This document shows positions 24,130-35,999 of a stretch of DNA of 64,000 nt, in pieces. Under the pieces are notes generated by a model. It was not told the origin of the DNA, ran no database searches, and saw only the letters and a list, made by a program, of their open reading frames with translations. Each line of letters begins with the position of its first letter. The first letter of the stretch is position 1. The position numbers and the translations under genes are program-made. The DNA comes from Isoetes taiwanensis (Eukaryota > Streptophyta > Lycopodiopsida > Isoetales > Isoetaceae). The stretch covers positions 4,406,952-4,470,951 of the forward strand of contig JAJEKV010000005.1 in the NCBI GenBank assembly GCA_021234155.1. The letters run 5' to 3'.

Positions 24130-24677
24130 TGTACCTGAAGTCAAGAGGGAACACTATAGAATTGTCATGAACCCTGAGTTACGGGAAGCTGCATATCTTA
24201 GAGCTGGTTTGTTAGTGAAGCTTAGGCATATGATAAGCAGGATGAGGCTCAGCTCACATCACCTGGGGGTGGAGGTTGGACGTTAGGCAAGAATACCACA
24301 TGCACTAAGATGTTGTAAAGTGTGGATCACATGAAGTTGAGGATGAGGTACATATAATTTTAGTTTGTTTAGCATATCAGTACATCTGCGCCAAGTTTGC
24401 TATAAATATAACAGACCTAGAAAGTTTCTTTGATTTATCCCCAATCACAATTGGGCATTTCCTTGTAGAGTTTATGTAGGCAAGAGACACTAGTATCCAA
24501 AATCTAAATTCATTGATGGAAGGTAGTGAGTTTGACTACGAGGAGGAGAGCACTAATATGTTCTTACCTGAAGACATATTAGATGATATGTTATATGATA
24601 TTGAAAGTGTGTTGTGAACATCTTCTAGACCTGACGGTCTCACAGATGCAATAATAAAGATTTCATTTCATCATCCC

Positions 24678-24712
<35 letters not shown>
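24130..24712 (+). pseudogene. LINE 3' end with C-terminal zinc finger and 34-nt poly(A) tail
   Basis: The first frame reads YRIVMNPELREAAYLRAGLL, then RMRLSSHHLGVEVGR, then a stop, then PHALRCCKVW. After one frameshift it continues EVEDEVHIILVCLAYQYICA and FDLSPITIGHFLVEFM. The C-x2-C...H...C arrangement is typical of the LINE C-terminal zinc finger and matches the 48.3-kb copy (CQMGVIEDESHTLQSC). A 3' untranslated part leads to AATAAAGA and an unbroken run of 34 A (24679-24712). This is a 5'-truncated insertion with its original tail. Confidence 0.75.
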
Positions 24713-24713
<1 letters not shown>

Positions 24714-27700
24714 ACCCAAAACCCCCCAAACCCAGGACAATCAACTACATAATGGCCATATCGCAAACACTTTTGGCATTTCCTTTCTTGGCAAAAACTT
24801 TCTTGGGACCTTGCACCTTCTTATCTGATTGATTATAATAAAGCTTCTTGTTTTGCCTCTTTCCCTGCAAGTGTGGCTTATGATGGCTTGGGATCCTCCA
24901 TTTTGTTTAAGCGCATCTCCTTTTTCAAAAGCTTAGAGATGGCATCATCCCATGAAAGACTATTTTGGGTTGTTAAAAAATCAACAATACTTTTCCTTGA
25001 ATCAGGTTGAGAAGCATATGATTTAAGCTTTTGTCCCTCTGGAACTGCATACTTGGCTTGGTTTGGGAAATTTTTTATGCATCGTAGGAAATTTTCCTGT
25101 AGTTTGGAGAGAAGCCTGCTAGCTTATCATTTCTGCCTACAAAACTAACACCAACTAGCATTTTTCCTAGAGTTCAAAATCTGGTCTACGATTTCTTGAT
25201 ATTTAAACTCTAGTCATAAGTTCAGTTTAAGTGACACAATTTTAAAATGCCCGTAGATGGATAAAAACATATTGATAAACAATAATTCAATGGCAACACT
25301 CAGCTTATATAGCATTATATGTATGATAAGAAATAAGAAATGGCCAGAGCTCAGACATTCTAAGGAAAGCTATGGGCAATGTATCCACTTCATGAATGCA
25401 TGAGCCCCACACATCTCATCTGGAGATTTTTCTACTTCATGAAGATATACAACAGATGGAAAAACTTCTTATTTGATTTTTTATAGGGTCACCATTCACT
25501 GATAGCCTAAACAAAATAGGAAGCATATAGAGAAAGATACAATAGTAACAAGCATAATGATAAGATTCAGAAGAAATTGCAAAAGTCGCCTAGTTGCAGA
25601 TGGTGAAACCAAAATATGTGAAGACATCTTTAATATCAACTGAGATATATGGCGTCCGCAAGAAAAACATGACCCTTCGCTGTTCAGATAACATATAGTA
25701 AAAAATGCAAAGCATCTAAAAAGGGGATTCAACTAATCTAAAAATTCATCTTATCTTATCTTAACATATATAATTCTTATGGGTAAGATGCCTTTGGCAT
25801 ATTCTAAGTTGATGCTTGCCACGATTCTAAATAGGGGCTTTAAGAAAAAAAAAAGATGAAAATTGACTTACGTTTCAGGCCCCTGCTCGAGGCATTGGCT
25901 ATATGGCATCGCTCTGACAAAGCAATGACTTCCTAAAGGGCTCAATGACTTCTAAGAAGAGCTCAGAGATAAGAGGTCATATTGAGTTTGCGTTTGATCA
26001 AAATACCTTTGATGAGAGAGCTATGACGATTTGTGCAAAGCTATGAGAACCCGCATGTTGGGGTTTTGGAGATGGCAGGACCCCCAGCTTAAAATTTTAG
26101 TTCACTACGAAGCAAGAACACATATGCAAAGATGGTGAGGAAAACTGGGTACTGGTTTTAAAATGCCGAGCAAATATTTGTTTAGTAGCAAAACCCCTAT
26201 GTTTGATGCGTACTATGCCGCTATTATAAATCTTTGCTGTAAGTCCGCCATCATATTTGCATTATTCTTTGCCATGCAAGAGCGGAGTAATTTTGGCTAA
26301 TCCATTTGTATTACACTTTCGAAGCTTGGGATTACTTCCTCTTCTCACCCAAGCTTGAGGAGCTTGTCTTCCATCCATCATTACGGTTGGGACCAAGAAA
26401 CGAGTAATAGGTTGCTAGGATCTAATGCACGCAATAAATACGCCATTTGAGAAGTGTATAAATGTGTTCGGAATCCGAAAGAATACGACCGGATTGTAGG
26501 CCCGGCGTCAAGAGAAAATGAATGGCTTTGGATTATTGAGGGGTGGCCGCTGAAAATGCGAAAAAAGGTTTGGAGAGATCTTAAGCGGCATGGGGACTTC
26601 ATTTCTTGCAAAAAAATTATTTATGGAGCTCAAAATTTTGCTCGCTTTCTATTAATGGCTCACATCGAGCTTCAAGTTTTGCTCTGTTTCTATTAATGTC
26701 TCGAATAGATGAAGAAGCCGAGCTAGTTTCAAAAATATGAGAGGGGAGGAGGATAAGGTAGAGTTTTTTAAGTCAGGTTTGGCCAAATCGTGGCTGCCTT
26801 GCTTATTTCTTGCAATCTTCTGAGTTATCTGCCAGATTGCATGATCTTAGGGTTAGATTAGGACTATGTACCAAATCTCGTGAACTAATAGATTGTTGCA
26901 TCTATTTTTTGAGTTTGGAAAGTCATTTGATCTTTAGGTTTTAAATGTTTGCATTACAATGGCCGTAAGATATTTTCTCCTTTCTGTTAATTCCTTGATT
27001 TCTAATTCAATATTTTTACATCGCATCTGTGAAATGTGGAAACATGGAAGTAAATGACATCAAACTGGAACTGCCTACTACAACAATTCTAAAGATGCTA
27101 CAAGTGGAAGAATCATGAAGAAACAGATGAGATATATCGCTATATAGATAGTGCATATCCTCAATTTCCAATCCTTCCCCTCAGGTGTTCCAACTAACAA
27201 CAATATGGATAAGGATTCATTAAAAGCCTTCTTATTTTCTCCAAATGATATGTAAAAGATACGTATGATAATACTATGTCCAATATTTACTATGAATGTT
27301 GATGAAGAAGTGTTCCATGATGGTTCAATGCTTCATATATGCACTTCCTTTCTAGTCTTGAATTAACAATATAAATATTAGATTATAGATAATAAGTCCT
27401 ATTGGAACAGTTGATGATACGTTGCGTCCATTATCTTTATATTTCCAAAAATACAGTTTAATACCATCATGTTGTATAGGGGAAAGGAAGATGGGATCAC
27501 ATTTTGGCACGGAGGGAGGGGCATCCCAATTTTTTATGGTTCAAGTTATGTAAGTCCTATGGTTCAAGTTATGTAAGTCTTAAGTTATGTAAGTTATGCC
27601 TTAACTTCAAACATGTAAGTCTTGGGACTTTAAAATTTCTTCTTCTTCTTCATCATCATCATTTTTGTTTACTAATGTTATAATGTCCTCCATCGTATTT

Positions 27701-28359
27701 TCCAGGGCAAATCCCTTGCCCTTGATAAGGTGATCAGTGCCAAAATGCGTGTTCCAAGTTCCTTTGTTCATTATGAGCTTAGATTGAGTGTCATCAGAGA
27801 TGGCAACACTATGGTTTACCATGCTTACTTCAGAGACAATAGTTGCTCCTTGAAAAGCTTCTTGCCTGTCTCATATGACCACTCTTTGATACGGAAGTAG
27901 ATTCTAATTTTTGTGCCATTTTTCAAGGGACTCATGCCCACCCACTTGGCTAGAGTCCCTTAATTTGTCGGTATAAGTGGTCATGTACAAACAAAATCTC
28001 GGGACTATAGTTGTATATGAGAATGTACATAAACTGTAACTAACTTTGAAATCTACTTACTATTTGTCTCATTTCTACATATAAGCAGTTTGTAATATTC
28101 CATTATTTGTGGAGTGTATTATCATTTCGCGCGTTCTAAATTCTTTCGAGGCCATTAGATTGCAGTAGTTTATGGGGAATATTCTATGTTGGGCACTTTA
28201 GACCGTTCTTGCAAAGAATATGGGGTCGAACAGGCATGTCTTGAATTGCCTCACAGTATGTGAACTGCAATCAACATACATCTCTATCGTCGCATCTCAA
28301 GGATGTCCAGAATTGAGATCTATTCGACTTAGCACAAACTTCTTTTGCAGCGGGTTGGA
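24713..28359. other. No gene recognised
   Basis: AT-rich sequence with scattered short open frames. The blocks at 26454-26640 (NEWLWIIEGWPLKMRKKVW) and 27607-27822 minus (acidic tail of D and E) look protein-like but match nothing I recognise. Short direct repeats of GGTTCAAGTTATGTAAGT lie near 27540-27600. Confidence 0.4.
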
Positions 28360-28412
28360 GAAGAGAAATGTTTGCGGCGGCCGCAAGGCCGCCGCGATAA
28401 ATTTCTTGTATT
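28360..28412. mobile_element. Second CACTA-like terminal and subterminal repeat
   Basis: The hairpin GCGGCGGCC-GCAA-GGCCGCCGC (28374-28395) lies within GAGAAAT...GATAAATTTCTTGTA, the same frame as at 5.47 kb. On the minus strand it reads TACAAGAAATTTATCGCGG, close to the plant CACTA end CACTACAAGAAA plus its subterminal repeats. Relative to 5.47 kb, one stem pair changes from A:T to G:C, so pairing is kept. Confidence 0.45.
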
Positions 28413-29026
28413 AATAATGTAAAATGCATAGAACACCTCAACAATGCATTCCAAATGCTCAAAACTACGACTTCCTTCATCAACACATTCAAAAGAAGCA
28501 ACAATGCAGCCGAAATCAAGCTTTTAAAAATCATAGCATTCCTTAGCAGATGCCAAAAATCTGCCAGCATTCAGATCCTTCAGCTCCAGCAAAAGTTGCT
28601 AGTTTCTACACACAGAAGGTCATGGTTGGGTCAACAGGTTTGTAACTCAACTCAACACAAGAAGATAACAATAAAACAAAAAGGAACCAGACCTGCAAAC
28701 TCCAATCTGTGGCCCTGCAAAGAAAAATCCCTCGCTCTCCTAGTGACGCTCACACTAAATCCAAACCTAAATGTAACCTAAAAAAAACTCAACTAAGGTA
28801 CTAGTAGAAAAACTGATAAAAATAACTATAAGGTCGTATTTAATTAAAGTGGGACAAATCTTGAATTTTGGGACTCGGACTGAAAATGGGACTCACACAC
28901 CAAAAAGGAAATTTCTGAATTGATTGCTTGAATAGAATTACACATGACACACAAAGAATTGGGTTACTTGTTTTCCTCATAAATTTTACAAACCACTAGT
29001 TGAGAAAGTTTTCAGACTTCTCAATA

Positions 29027-31900
29027 TTATCTACCCTCATACAATGATAAAGCATGGAGGTTGCTCATGGCCTTGTCCATCTCCCTTTTTGGGATCTTGT
29101 GTGTGTTGTCCTTCGCAATGTGAGAACTTGGATATGACCATACCACACACTCCACCAATTCCCTCCTTTGAGGGTCGATAATTTGCCCTCCACTTTTTCT
29201 CCCAAAGCCAATGCTGTATTGCTCCTTCAAGTTGCCCTTCTTGTGTCTCCCAATGGGCTCCCAATATTGAATTTGGAATCCCGACGAACTCCTCTCCATC
29301 GTCGCATAGTGGTGGTTACATCGAGAGTGCCACCCCTAACCATATTGGACAGCCCCTCATCATCGCCTTACTAGCACAAAGTATCCTTCCCTTGATGTCC
29401 TCAAAGGGATCCCACTCAGAAGATCAAACCACTTCGCTTTGAGGCCTTACTTCCCACAAAACCACTTGGAACCCTTTGTTGGGACCTGTGAGCATTCTTA
29501 GACGTGCTTGCACCTTGAGAACCCTCCCATCTTGACTCGCAAGAACCCGCCTCTTAGCTCCCCTCCCACATGGTCTGTCACTTTTAAGCATGTCACAACT
29601 TTCTCCCAAAGATTGATTAGGGAGTCCATTTGATTTTTCTTAAGAGTGGAGGTGTGCTTTCCATTTCGAACATCATCCCAGTGCGTTATGTAATCCTTGA
29701 TGCCCTTCACTAGTTGGCTAGAGTCTTTGACTGTCTTGAAGGGAGGTAGTGGTTTTGGCTGCCCTTTAGGAATGAGAACTTCACCAAAGAGCACCCCTTT
29801 GCCACAACTCGATACCTTGTACAGCATCCACAACTTGTCACCCGGTCTCCACTTATATTGCATGATTGGTATTCCATCCCTAACCCAAAACTTGAACTGA
29901 AGTGGCTTTGTGTGTCCTGTCAACTGGTCCTTACCATCTAGCAAGTATCCCTCTACAAATGATTTCCAATCTGCAACCTCATCCATCAAGAAAGCCATTG
30001 GGTTGGGGTCAATGCAGCTCTCAAACACATCCATTAGTTCTGTGGAGAGTGGTCACGCTTTCTCTTGAGCTTGGTGGAGAAAGTTCCAAAGAATCCATCT
30101 ATATCATCATGCGATGCCCAACCATCATGAATCCCACTTTCACAACTTTGAATACTCCCACCCACCGGCCAAGTATGACATTGCCCCAAACATCCATCTA
30201 TTCTGTTTTCTTCCAACAGCTTGTCCAATCAACACATAGCTCCTCGTGCAAGGATTTCTCAAGTAAGGGAAATCATCCCAAGTCCTCCTTGATTCACTAG
30301 ACACCTTGGATGTGAGGTTTTTATCTCGCCTTTGGTAACAAAGCCGTTGATCATCCATCAAAGCCTCAAAATGGGTGCTGAAGGGGAATACCTCCTCCCT
30401 TCTATCGATCCTTTCTCTAGTGTTCTCGTGCACTTGAAAAATAGAGCTCACATGGAAGTTTGGATCATCTCTCCATAGATCAAGCACAAAATGACCATAT
30501 GTTCCAGCCCATGACCATGTGTTAATACACCCGGCCGTACTTACTTTCATCCAAAAGCGCTTTGACAACGCTTTGGGTAAAGGATCTAGCTTTGGCAAGA
30601 AAGTCTTGTGTTGGTCCATCTTATCATGAATTATACACAAAATTTGTCCCACAGATCTCGTAAAATGTTCTCCACTGCCAATACAACCGCCTACATGATA
30701 TTTGGTCCCTTTGGTGATCTCAAAATTGCTCCCTAATTGCCATTCTTTTTCTTTCTCTATTGCAGTTGATGCAAGTGTATCCTGAGTTGAATGCAAGTGT
30801 TGCACTTTGAGAATGGCATGTGTTGTAGGACACTCACGCCCGAGAAGTGAGTGCTCCATAACTTGCTGAAATGTGATTGAGAAAGAGGCCTACCTCCAAA
30901 GAGTTTCCGTGATGGAGTTGACCTCCTTAAGGCACTCCTTTTGGATATAGTGTTGTGGCAACATTCTTGCACCACTCGCACACCGCGGCTCGCTCACCTT
31001 CTCGACTTTGTGGGGCATAGATTGAGACATGTATCTCACAAAGCTCTCGGACCGCAATGGCCTTGGAGAGTATTTTGCTCTAGGTTTCAAAGTGAGTGCA
31101 TTACCATGTTGGAACAAACTCGGCCCTTTTTTCTAACCTCGCCCCCCAAGATCTCAAAATGAAGACTTGTTTCACCCCAAGAATCCATCTCAATGCTCTC
31201 ATACATACCTTCATGCCCCTCAATTGATATAGTAGCCTTCCCCGTGTTTTCATCATAGCCGGAATTCCTACACAAGGAGTAAATGAAATTAATCCTATCT
31301 TTTTGAAGTCGCCCAATGTATTGGGACCTTATCTCGCATCGAGGTCATCCACATTGTACCAAGACCGTGCAATCTAGGTTGCAACACTCTTGACCCCTAA
31401 TTGCCTCTAGGTTTTCTTTGGTTGGTGCCATACTTTCCACCCTTTCTAAATATTTGTCACTTCTAGGCCTCTTTGGGCACCCTTTGGTCGCCTTTTATGA
31501 AAAACATAGCGTCTCTTCCTTGTGATCAAAGGATGCTCATCGACCACCAAATCTTCCACATGGTCTTGGGTGGGCCTTGGGGTGTGTAGTTCAAGAGGGC
31601 ATTCTAGAGTATCACCATTCTTGTGTGTAATATATCTAATTGGCCATCTCAACTCGAAGCTTGGGACTCCAGCCAGCCCCGAAAGCACACAATGCAATCA
31701 CTAGAGCTTCCGGGACATGATTGTATCAACTTCGATAAGAAGCTTCACAATGCCAACTCCAAGATGTTCATCTCCCAAAATTTCATCATTCACACTATCA
31801 AATGGATCAACCTGCAGCTTATTATGCCCTCTCGCAAATACCGCCTGGCTGCAAGGGTGCAACAAAAGGCAACCCATCTTCCTCCCATTGGAGCCTAGGG
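29027..31900 (-). pseudogene. Unrecognised minus-strand coding remnant inside the 12.1-kb element
   Basis: Open blocks follow one another on the minus strand: 31697-31446 (DHVEDLVVDEHPLITRKRRY), 31275-31087, 31117-30890, 30859-30140 (239 residues, with FWMKVSTAGCINTWSWAG and HFVLDLWRDDPNFHVSSIF), 30034-29498 (178 residues, with FKFWVRDGIPIMQYKWRPGD) and 29299-29027. Gaps between them are 30-200 bp and may be introns or frameshifts. The composition is protein-like, rich in Trp, Asp and Lys, and unlike the random frames around it. I recognise no domain. By position it could be the element's main protein, possibly the downstream part of the minus gene that starts at 35234. That link is inference. 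Confidence 0.45.
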
Positions 31901-31974
31901 CAATGCTCTCTGCTGGACTTCCTTGGCTCCATTTTACTCCTCTCTCACATGCTCCCCAAATGAAAAAGCTCACA

Positions 31975-32255
31975 TTAAAACCATATAGGCCCAAACACCA
32001 CAAATATGACCATATGAACCATATAAAACCATACAAACATATTAAATATAACCATATTAAACCATATTAAATCATACAACCATATTAACTAAAATCATAT
32101 AACCATATTAAACCATACAACCATATTCATTGTAAAACATATGTAAACATTGTAAACCATATATAACCTTTAATACTATTCAACCATTGAAACCATATTA
32201 AATATATAACATAAGATAACATATATAAACATATAACATAACCTTTAATATCTTG
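31975..32255. repeat. Low-complexity ACCATATTA-type repeat
   Basis: The word AACCATATTA and variants (ACCATATAAA, ATCATACAACC) recur about every 10-20 bases through the interval. It ends just before a GC-richer, CpG-containing segment at 32265-32350. There is no coding content. Confidence 0.75.
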
Positions 32256-33562
32256 TCATGGCTACGTGGCGCCCCTCGAGGGCTGAAAGCGTGGCCATGT
32301 CAAGAACTCAAGACCGCCACGCCATGGAGGGCATGGCCCACACGCGATGTAAGTTTATTATTGCACTTTTACGAGGTTCGAGGGTGCATCCGTAATTAAC
32401 CCTCTTCCTCTCCCCACCATTCTTCCTCCCCTCGCTTTCTCTCGATCACTCTTCGCGCCTCAGATTTTCCTTAAGCGCCCGGGTCTTCCGATCAGCGATC
32501 GATCGAACCGAGCCATTCCAAGGCCATCTTATGACAAAGAAATTGGTCGACGGATCGGGGACTTCCGGGGCCACCGGGTTTTCGCAGATTGAGTGTTCGA
32601 GCGGGCATCGCCTCGAGAATAAAGTGAGGCCTTTTTACTCGCTTTTTAGTTTTCTCAGAAGTCCTTTCTCGCATTTTTACTTATATTCTGTTGTTAGAGG
32701 CTCTTATTAATCCCTGATACAATTTACAGCCCGACAAATCCTTATTCACGCTTTGCGAACGACTGTACCCACATGGAATCGAACACGGGAGCTTCCTCCT
32801 CATCCAGCAAATCTTCCAGGTATGTTTTTGTAATATCATACCCTTTTTTAATCTCATTTCTCTCTCTCGCTCTCTGTTTTCTCATTAATCTCATTTGTCT
32901 CCACTGTTCTCTGTTTTCTCATTAATCTCACTAGTCTCTCTGTTATCTGTTTTCCTTTTGTATTGTTTTCTGTTTCTGTTATCTTTTTCTTGCTTGTGGT
33001 TGAATTGAATACATTGTACAGGCACAAGTGAGAGTAGTGGTAAGAGTAGTAGCAAGCAACCGAGATAGAAATCATCAGAGACAGGTGTTAGTAAGTAAGA
33101 TATTGCGTAGCATTAACAAACATTACTAGAGAGATTCACAAAAGATATAGCTAAACCTGTCTAAGAATGTTTCATAAATGTAACATAACTAGGAATGTTT
33201 TTCTCCCACCGAGAACTAAGAATAGGAATTGCTTCACGTAACCGCATTTCTAACTCACAAAGATATCCTCCACCGCAGAGACATGCGTAAGGGAGTGGCG
33301 AAGTTGAGAATACCTCGCTTGCCAACGACCAGAAGTACAAAGCCTTCTTCTTCGACTCAAGAAGTCGAGAACTTCTCCGACTTCAGGCGAAGAAGAGGGA
33401 GTGTACACTCGACCGCTGGCTGGTTGAGGGATTCTCGACTCAAGATTCGGGATTGCACACAAATACCCAACGCCTTCACATTCTTTTTAAGCTCGCTGCA
33501 GCCTTCTCACCGTGAGTCGAGAATGTCATACCCCGCCAATAGCCCTTTGTGCAAGAAAAGTT

Positions 33563-34624
33563 GCCTCCACCCAACCGGAGCCACTTCCTTCAACCATGCT
33601 CATCGAATATTGCGAAGAGGACCGGCTCGACCGGGTGGAGGCCTCACGACTAAACCACGAGAGGTGCTGGTCGGCTTCGACTGCGAGTCGAGAAAACGCA
33701 GTGCTCTAGTGCACTTAGAGCTGGCAGATAGCCTTAACCACTCTCCTTCAAACTATCTTCCTCGGATATTGGCGGCGGGAAGTGGTTTTGACCGCCCGGC
33801 AGTAGCCAACTCTTAGCAACCCAATTCTCCTGCAGGCAGATGGCCTCTACCCAATCAAGACCGCCTCCTTCAACCATCTTCGCCGAATATTATGGCTGGG
33901 CTCGACCGGGTGGAGGCCTCTACAACTAACCACAGGGAAACCAATACGAGCATTGTCAGATGCATCCTTCGCTCAGAGGAAAATGCCTTACCAACCCCAC
34001 GGCCTCCATGTGTACTATCCGGAGTTCTCGGATAGCTAAGGCATTCTCGACTTGCGAAGTCGAGAATGTAGACAGAAGCCAACACTGTTCTCGACTGCGC
34101 AAGTCGAGAATCCCATAGCCACCAATTCTCACTTATGTATGGTCGCGTGGTTCGCTCTCCGCCAGAGCCACTCTCCTTCGAACCATCTTCCTCGAATATT
34201 CGCGAAGGGAGGCTCGACCGGTGGAGGCCTCTACAACTAACCACAGGGAAACCACAGAGCTTGTTGTCTGATTCTCCACTCGCGAGTCGAGATTGCAGAG
34301 AGGAAGCTAAGGCTTACATTCTCGACTCGCAAGTCGAGAATCCCTTAGCCCAATCCCACATAGCAATGCCCGCTCCCGTGCATTCTCCGTGTTTAGACAG
34401 CCCGAGCCACTCTCCTTCAAACTATACTGCTCGAATATTGCGAAGGGAAGTGGCCCTGACTGTCTGCAGGCCTTTGGGTCTTAGCATAGGTCTCTACAAC
34501 CAAGCACTTTGTATTCTCCCCGCTTTGTAGTCCTGTGTGCCTCTAGCCCGCTCGAAAGCCACTCTCCTTCGAACCATCTTCCTCGAATATTGCGAAGAGG
34601 AGTGGTTCCGACTGGGTGGAGGCC
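33563..34624. repeat. Six-copy array of ~80-nt hairpins
   Basis: Copies lie at about 33563-33643, 33731-33795, 33842-33921, 34155-34232, 34395-34467 and 34540-34624. A model copy has a 5' arm like GCCTCCACCC..CCGGAGCC, a central part CACTTCCTTCAACCAT...CGAATATTGCGAAGAGG, and a 3' arm like GGCTCGACC-GGGTGGAGGC. Most are followed by CTCTACAACTAACCACAGG or a variant. In copy five the outer arm is AGACAG with CTGTCT opposite, in place of CCACCC and GGGTGG, so pairing persists despite sequence change. Palindromes of the other family lie between the hairpins. No coding frame is continuous through the array. Confidence 0.75.
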
Positions 34625-34931
34625 TCTCTGACTAACCACAGGAGGATGCATTTGAACCGCACCTCCTGGGCCTTAGACCTAGCCTGTTCTATATACAACA
34701 TTCCAAGAAAACATTCCAATAAAAAATACCTAAAACGGAACTGTTCAAGTTTAGCCCCGATCCATTGTTTCCGTGCCGAGCATCTCTCAACTGCGAGAGT
34801 AAATCATCTCTTGAAGCTGAAAAATACTCGACAAGGAAACAGTAAATCCGTCTAAACACGAGCAGTTCCATGATCTAAACACTGACGGCATGTTCTACAC
34901 GCAAAATAACAGAGGCAGCTCTGAAACTCAC

Positions 34932-35234
34932 CTCTTCACGCAGAAATTCCTTGGGCCACTGTATCACGGATCCCGCAGCCTCACCGAGAGTCTTTGCTTC
35001 TTCTGTCGGTCTCATCAAGAATGCATTCTCATCTAATACTTGTATCACTGCGATTCTCGTGTATCCCCGTTCCATGGCGCAGCAGTGTAGAGTTCCCGTG
35101 TCTGGAAGCTCCTCTCCGCTTCCTACCTTAGCTCCGTGCTCATCGATCAAATCAACTGCTTGCAATAGGACGCGCGGTCAGGAAAAACACACAAAGCATG
35201 GCGCTGTTAGCAGCTTACCGCGTCGCGGCGCCAT
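34932..35234 (-). CDS. Spliced 5' exons of a minus-strand gene with a DUF8039-like segment
   Basis: The ATG is at 35234. Exon 1 (35234-35219) encodes MAPRR and ends at donor GTAAGC; an intron runs to GCAG at 35156; exon 2 (35155-34932) continues in phase as VDLIDEHGAKVGSGEELPDT, then YTRIAVIQVLDENAFLMRP, then LGEAAGSVIQWPKEFLREE, and ends at a strong donor GTGAGT (34931-34926). The pattern D-NA-L-P...A-G--I-WP resembles DUF8039, a plant domain often found in transposon-encoded proteins. Later exons were not placed; the minus-strand blocks at 29-32 kb are candidates, which would put the hairpin array in an intron. The start faces the plus gene at 35544. The family call is by pattern memory. 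Confidence 0.5.
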
Positions 35235-35543
35235 TCCGGAAGTCGCTTACAGTCGATGCTCGCCTCCGAACTCAAGGTCGCCAATGCCGCAGTGAAGATA
35301 AACTACGCTCCGCTCACTAAGTCCCTTGATGTGATTCAATTTCGAAATAGTGTTTGGGCGGGCTAAAGGCGACCGTGCTGTACCCTTAGCCCGCTTTTTT
35401 TCTTAAATGATTGCATGTCCTTAAATTCAAATTAAAGAACACGCCCGATGTTTTTTACATGCAGTCCTAAAACTTACAACGCGCGGAGGAAACTTAATTT
35501 ACAGAAGGGTTCGAGCAGGAAGAAGATGAGGGGGCATACAGAC
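35235..35543. promoter_or_regulatory. Shared intergenic region of a divergent gene pair
   Basis: The 309 bp separate the two opposite start codons and would have to serve both genes. They contain a perfect 9-bp stem GCGGGCTAA/TTAGCCCGC (35358-35366 and 35386-35394) with a 19-nt loop, followed directly by a T tract. No clear TATA box was found. Bidirectional activity is inferred from geometry only. Confidence 0.4.
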
Positions 35544-35928
35544 ATGGCGACTCCGTCCAAGAAGCGAGGCGCCGGAGGGGATGCTGGTTCTAGCGGCAGC
35601 AAGAAGAAAAAGACAGGCTCCTCAGGTGAGCTCTGAGGTTTTTCTTTGGTCGGAATACCTTAACTGATCCATCCTTTCGTCTTGCAGCATTCACCGCGGA
35701 CTCACTAGTGATCACTGGCCGAACTCCGTTCTTCGTCATCGAGGGACTGGAGACAGAGCTTCTTGACACACCAGCAGATTCTTGGTGGTATGTCGAGGTA
35801 TCAGCAAGTGGGAAGGAGAAAGATCTGTTTCTCCACCAAAGGGACAAGAAGAGCTCCGGAGACAAGTACAAGAAAATCGGTGTTGTGCTCTCCATCTCAG
35901 CGCCTACATGTCGAAGACTGCCAGAAGA
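35544..35928 (+). CDS. Spliced 5' exons of a plus-strand gene, unknown family
   Basis: Exon 1 (35544-35625) encodes MATPSKKRGAGGDAGSSG followed by a KKKK run, a basic low-complexity start that could act as a nuclear localisation signal. It ends at donor GTGAGC; the 62-bp intron ends TTGCAG; exon 2 (35688-35928) stays in phase: AFTADSLVITGRTPFFVIEG, then DSWWYVEVSASGKEKDLFLH, then KYKKIGVVLSISAPTCRR, ending at GTAAGT. In-frame methionines upstream (35526) would extend the start by six residues. I do not recognise the domain. It lies divergent to the minus gene and upstream of a decayed series of blocks that ends in an FCP1-like domain, perhaps one former gene. Confidence 0.55.
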
Positions 35929-35999
35929 GTAAGTTCTATCACACCAAAAAATTATCAGTTTCGAATTATTCTCACTCTTCCATGAGCAAGACGAAGGGC

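Noticed and set aside
35386-35400. Stem plus T tract as a bacterial-type terminator
   Set aside because: The context is a plant nuclear element between divergent genes; the structure is recorded only as part of the shared intergenic region.
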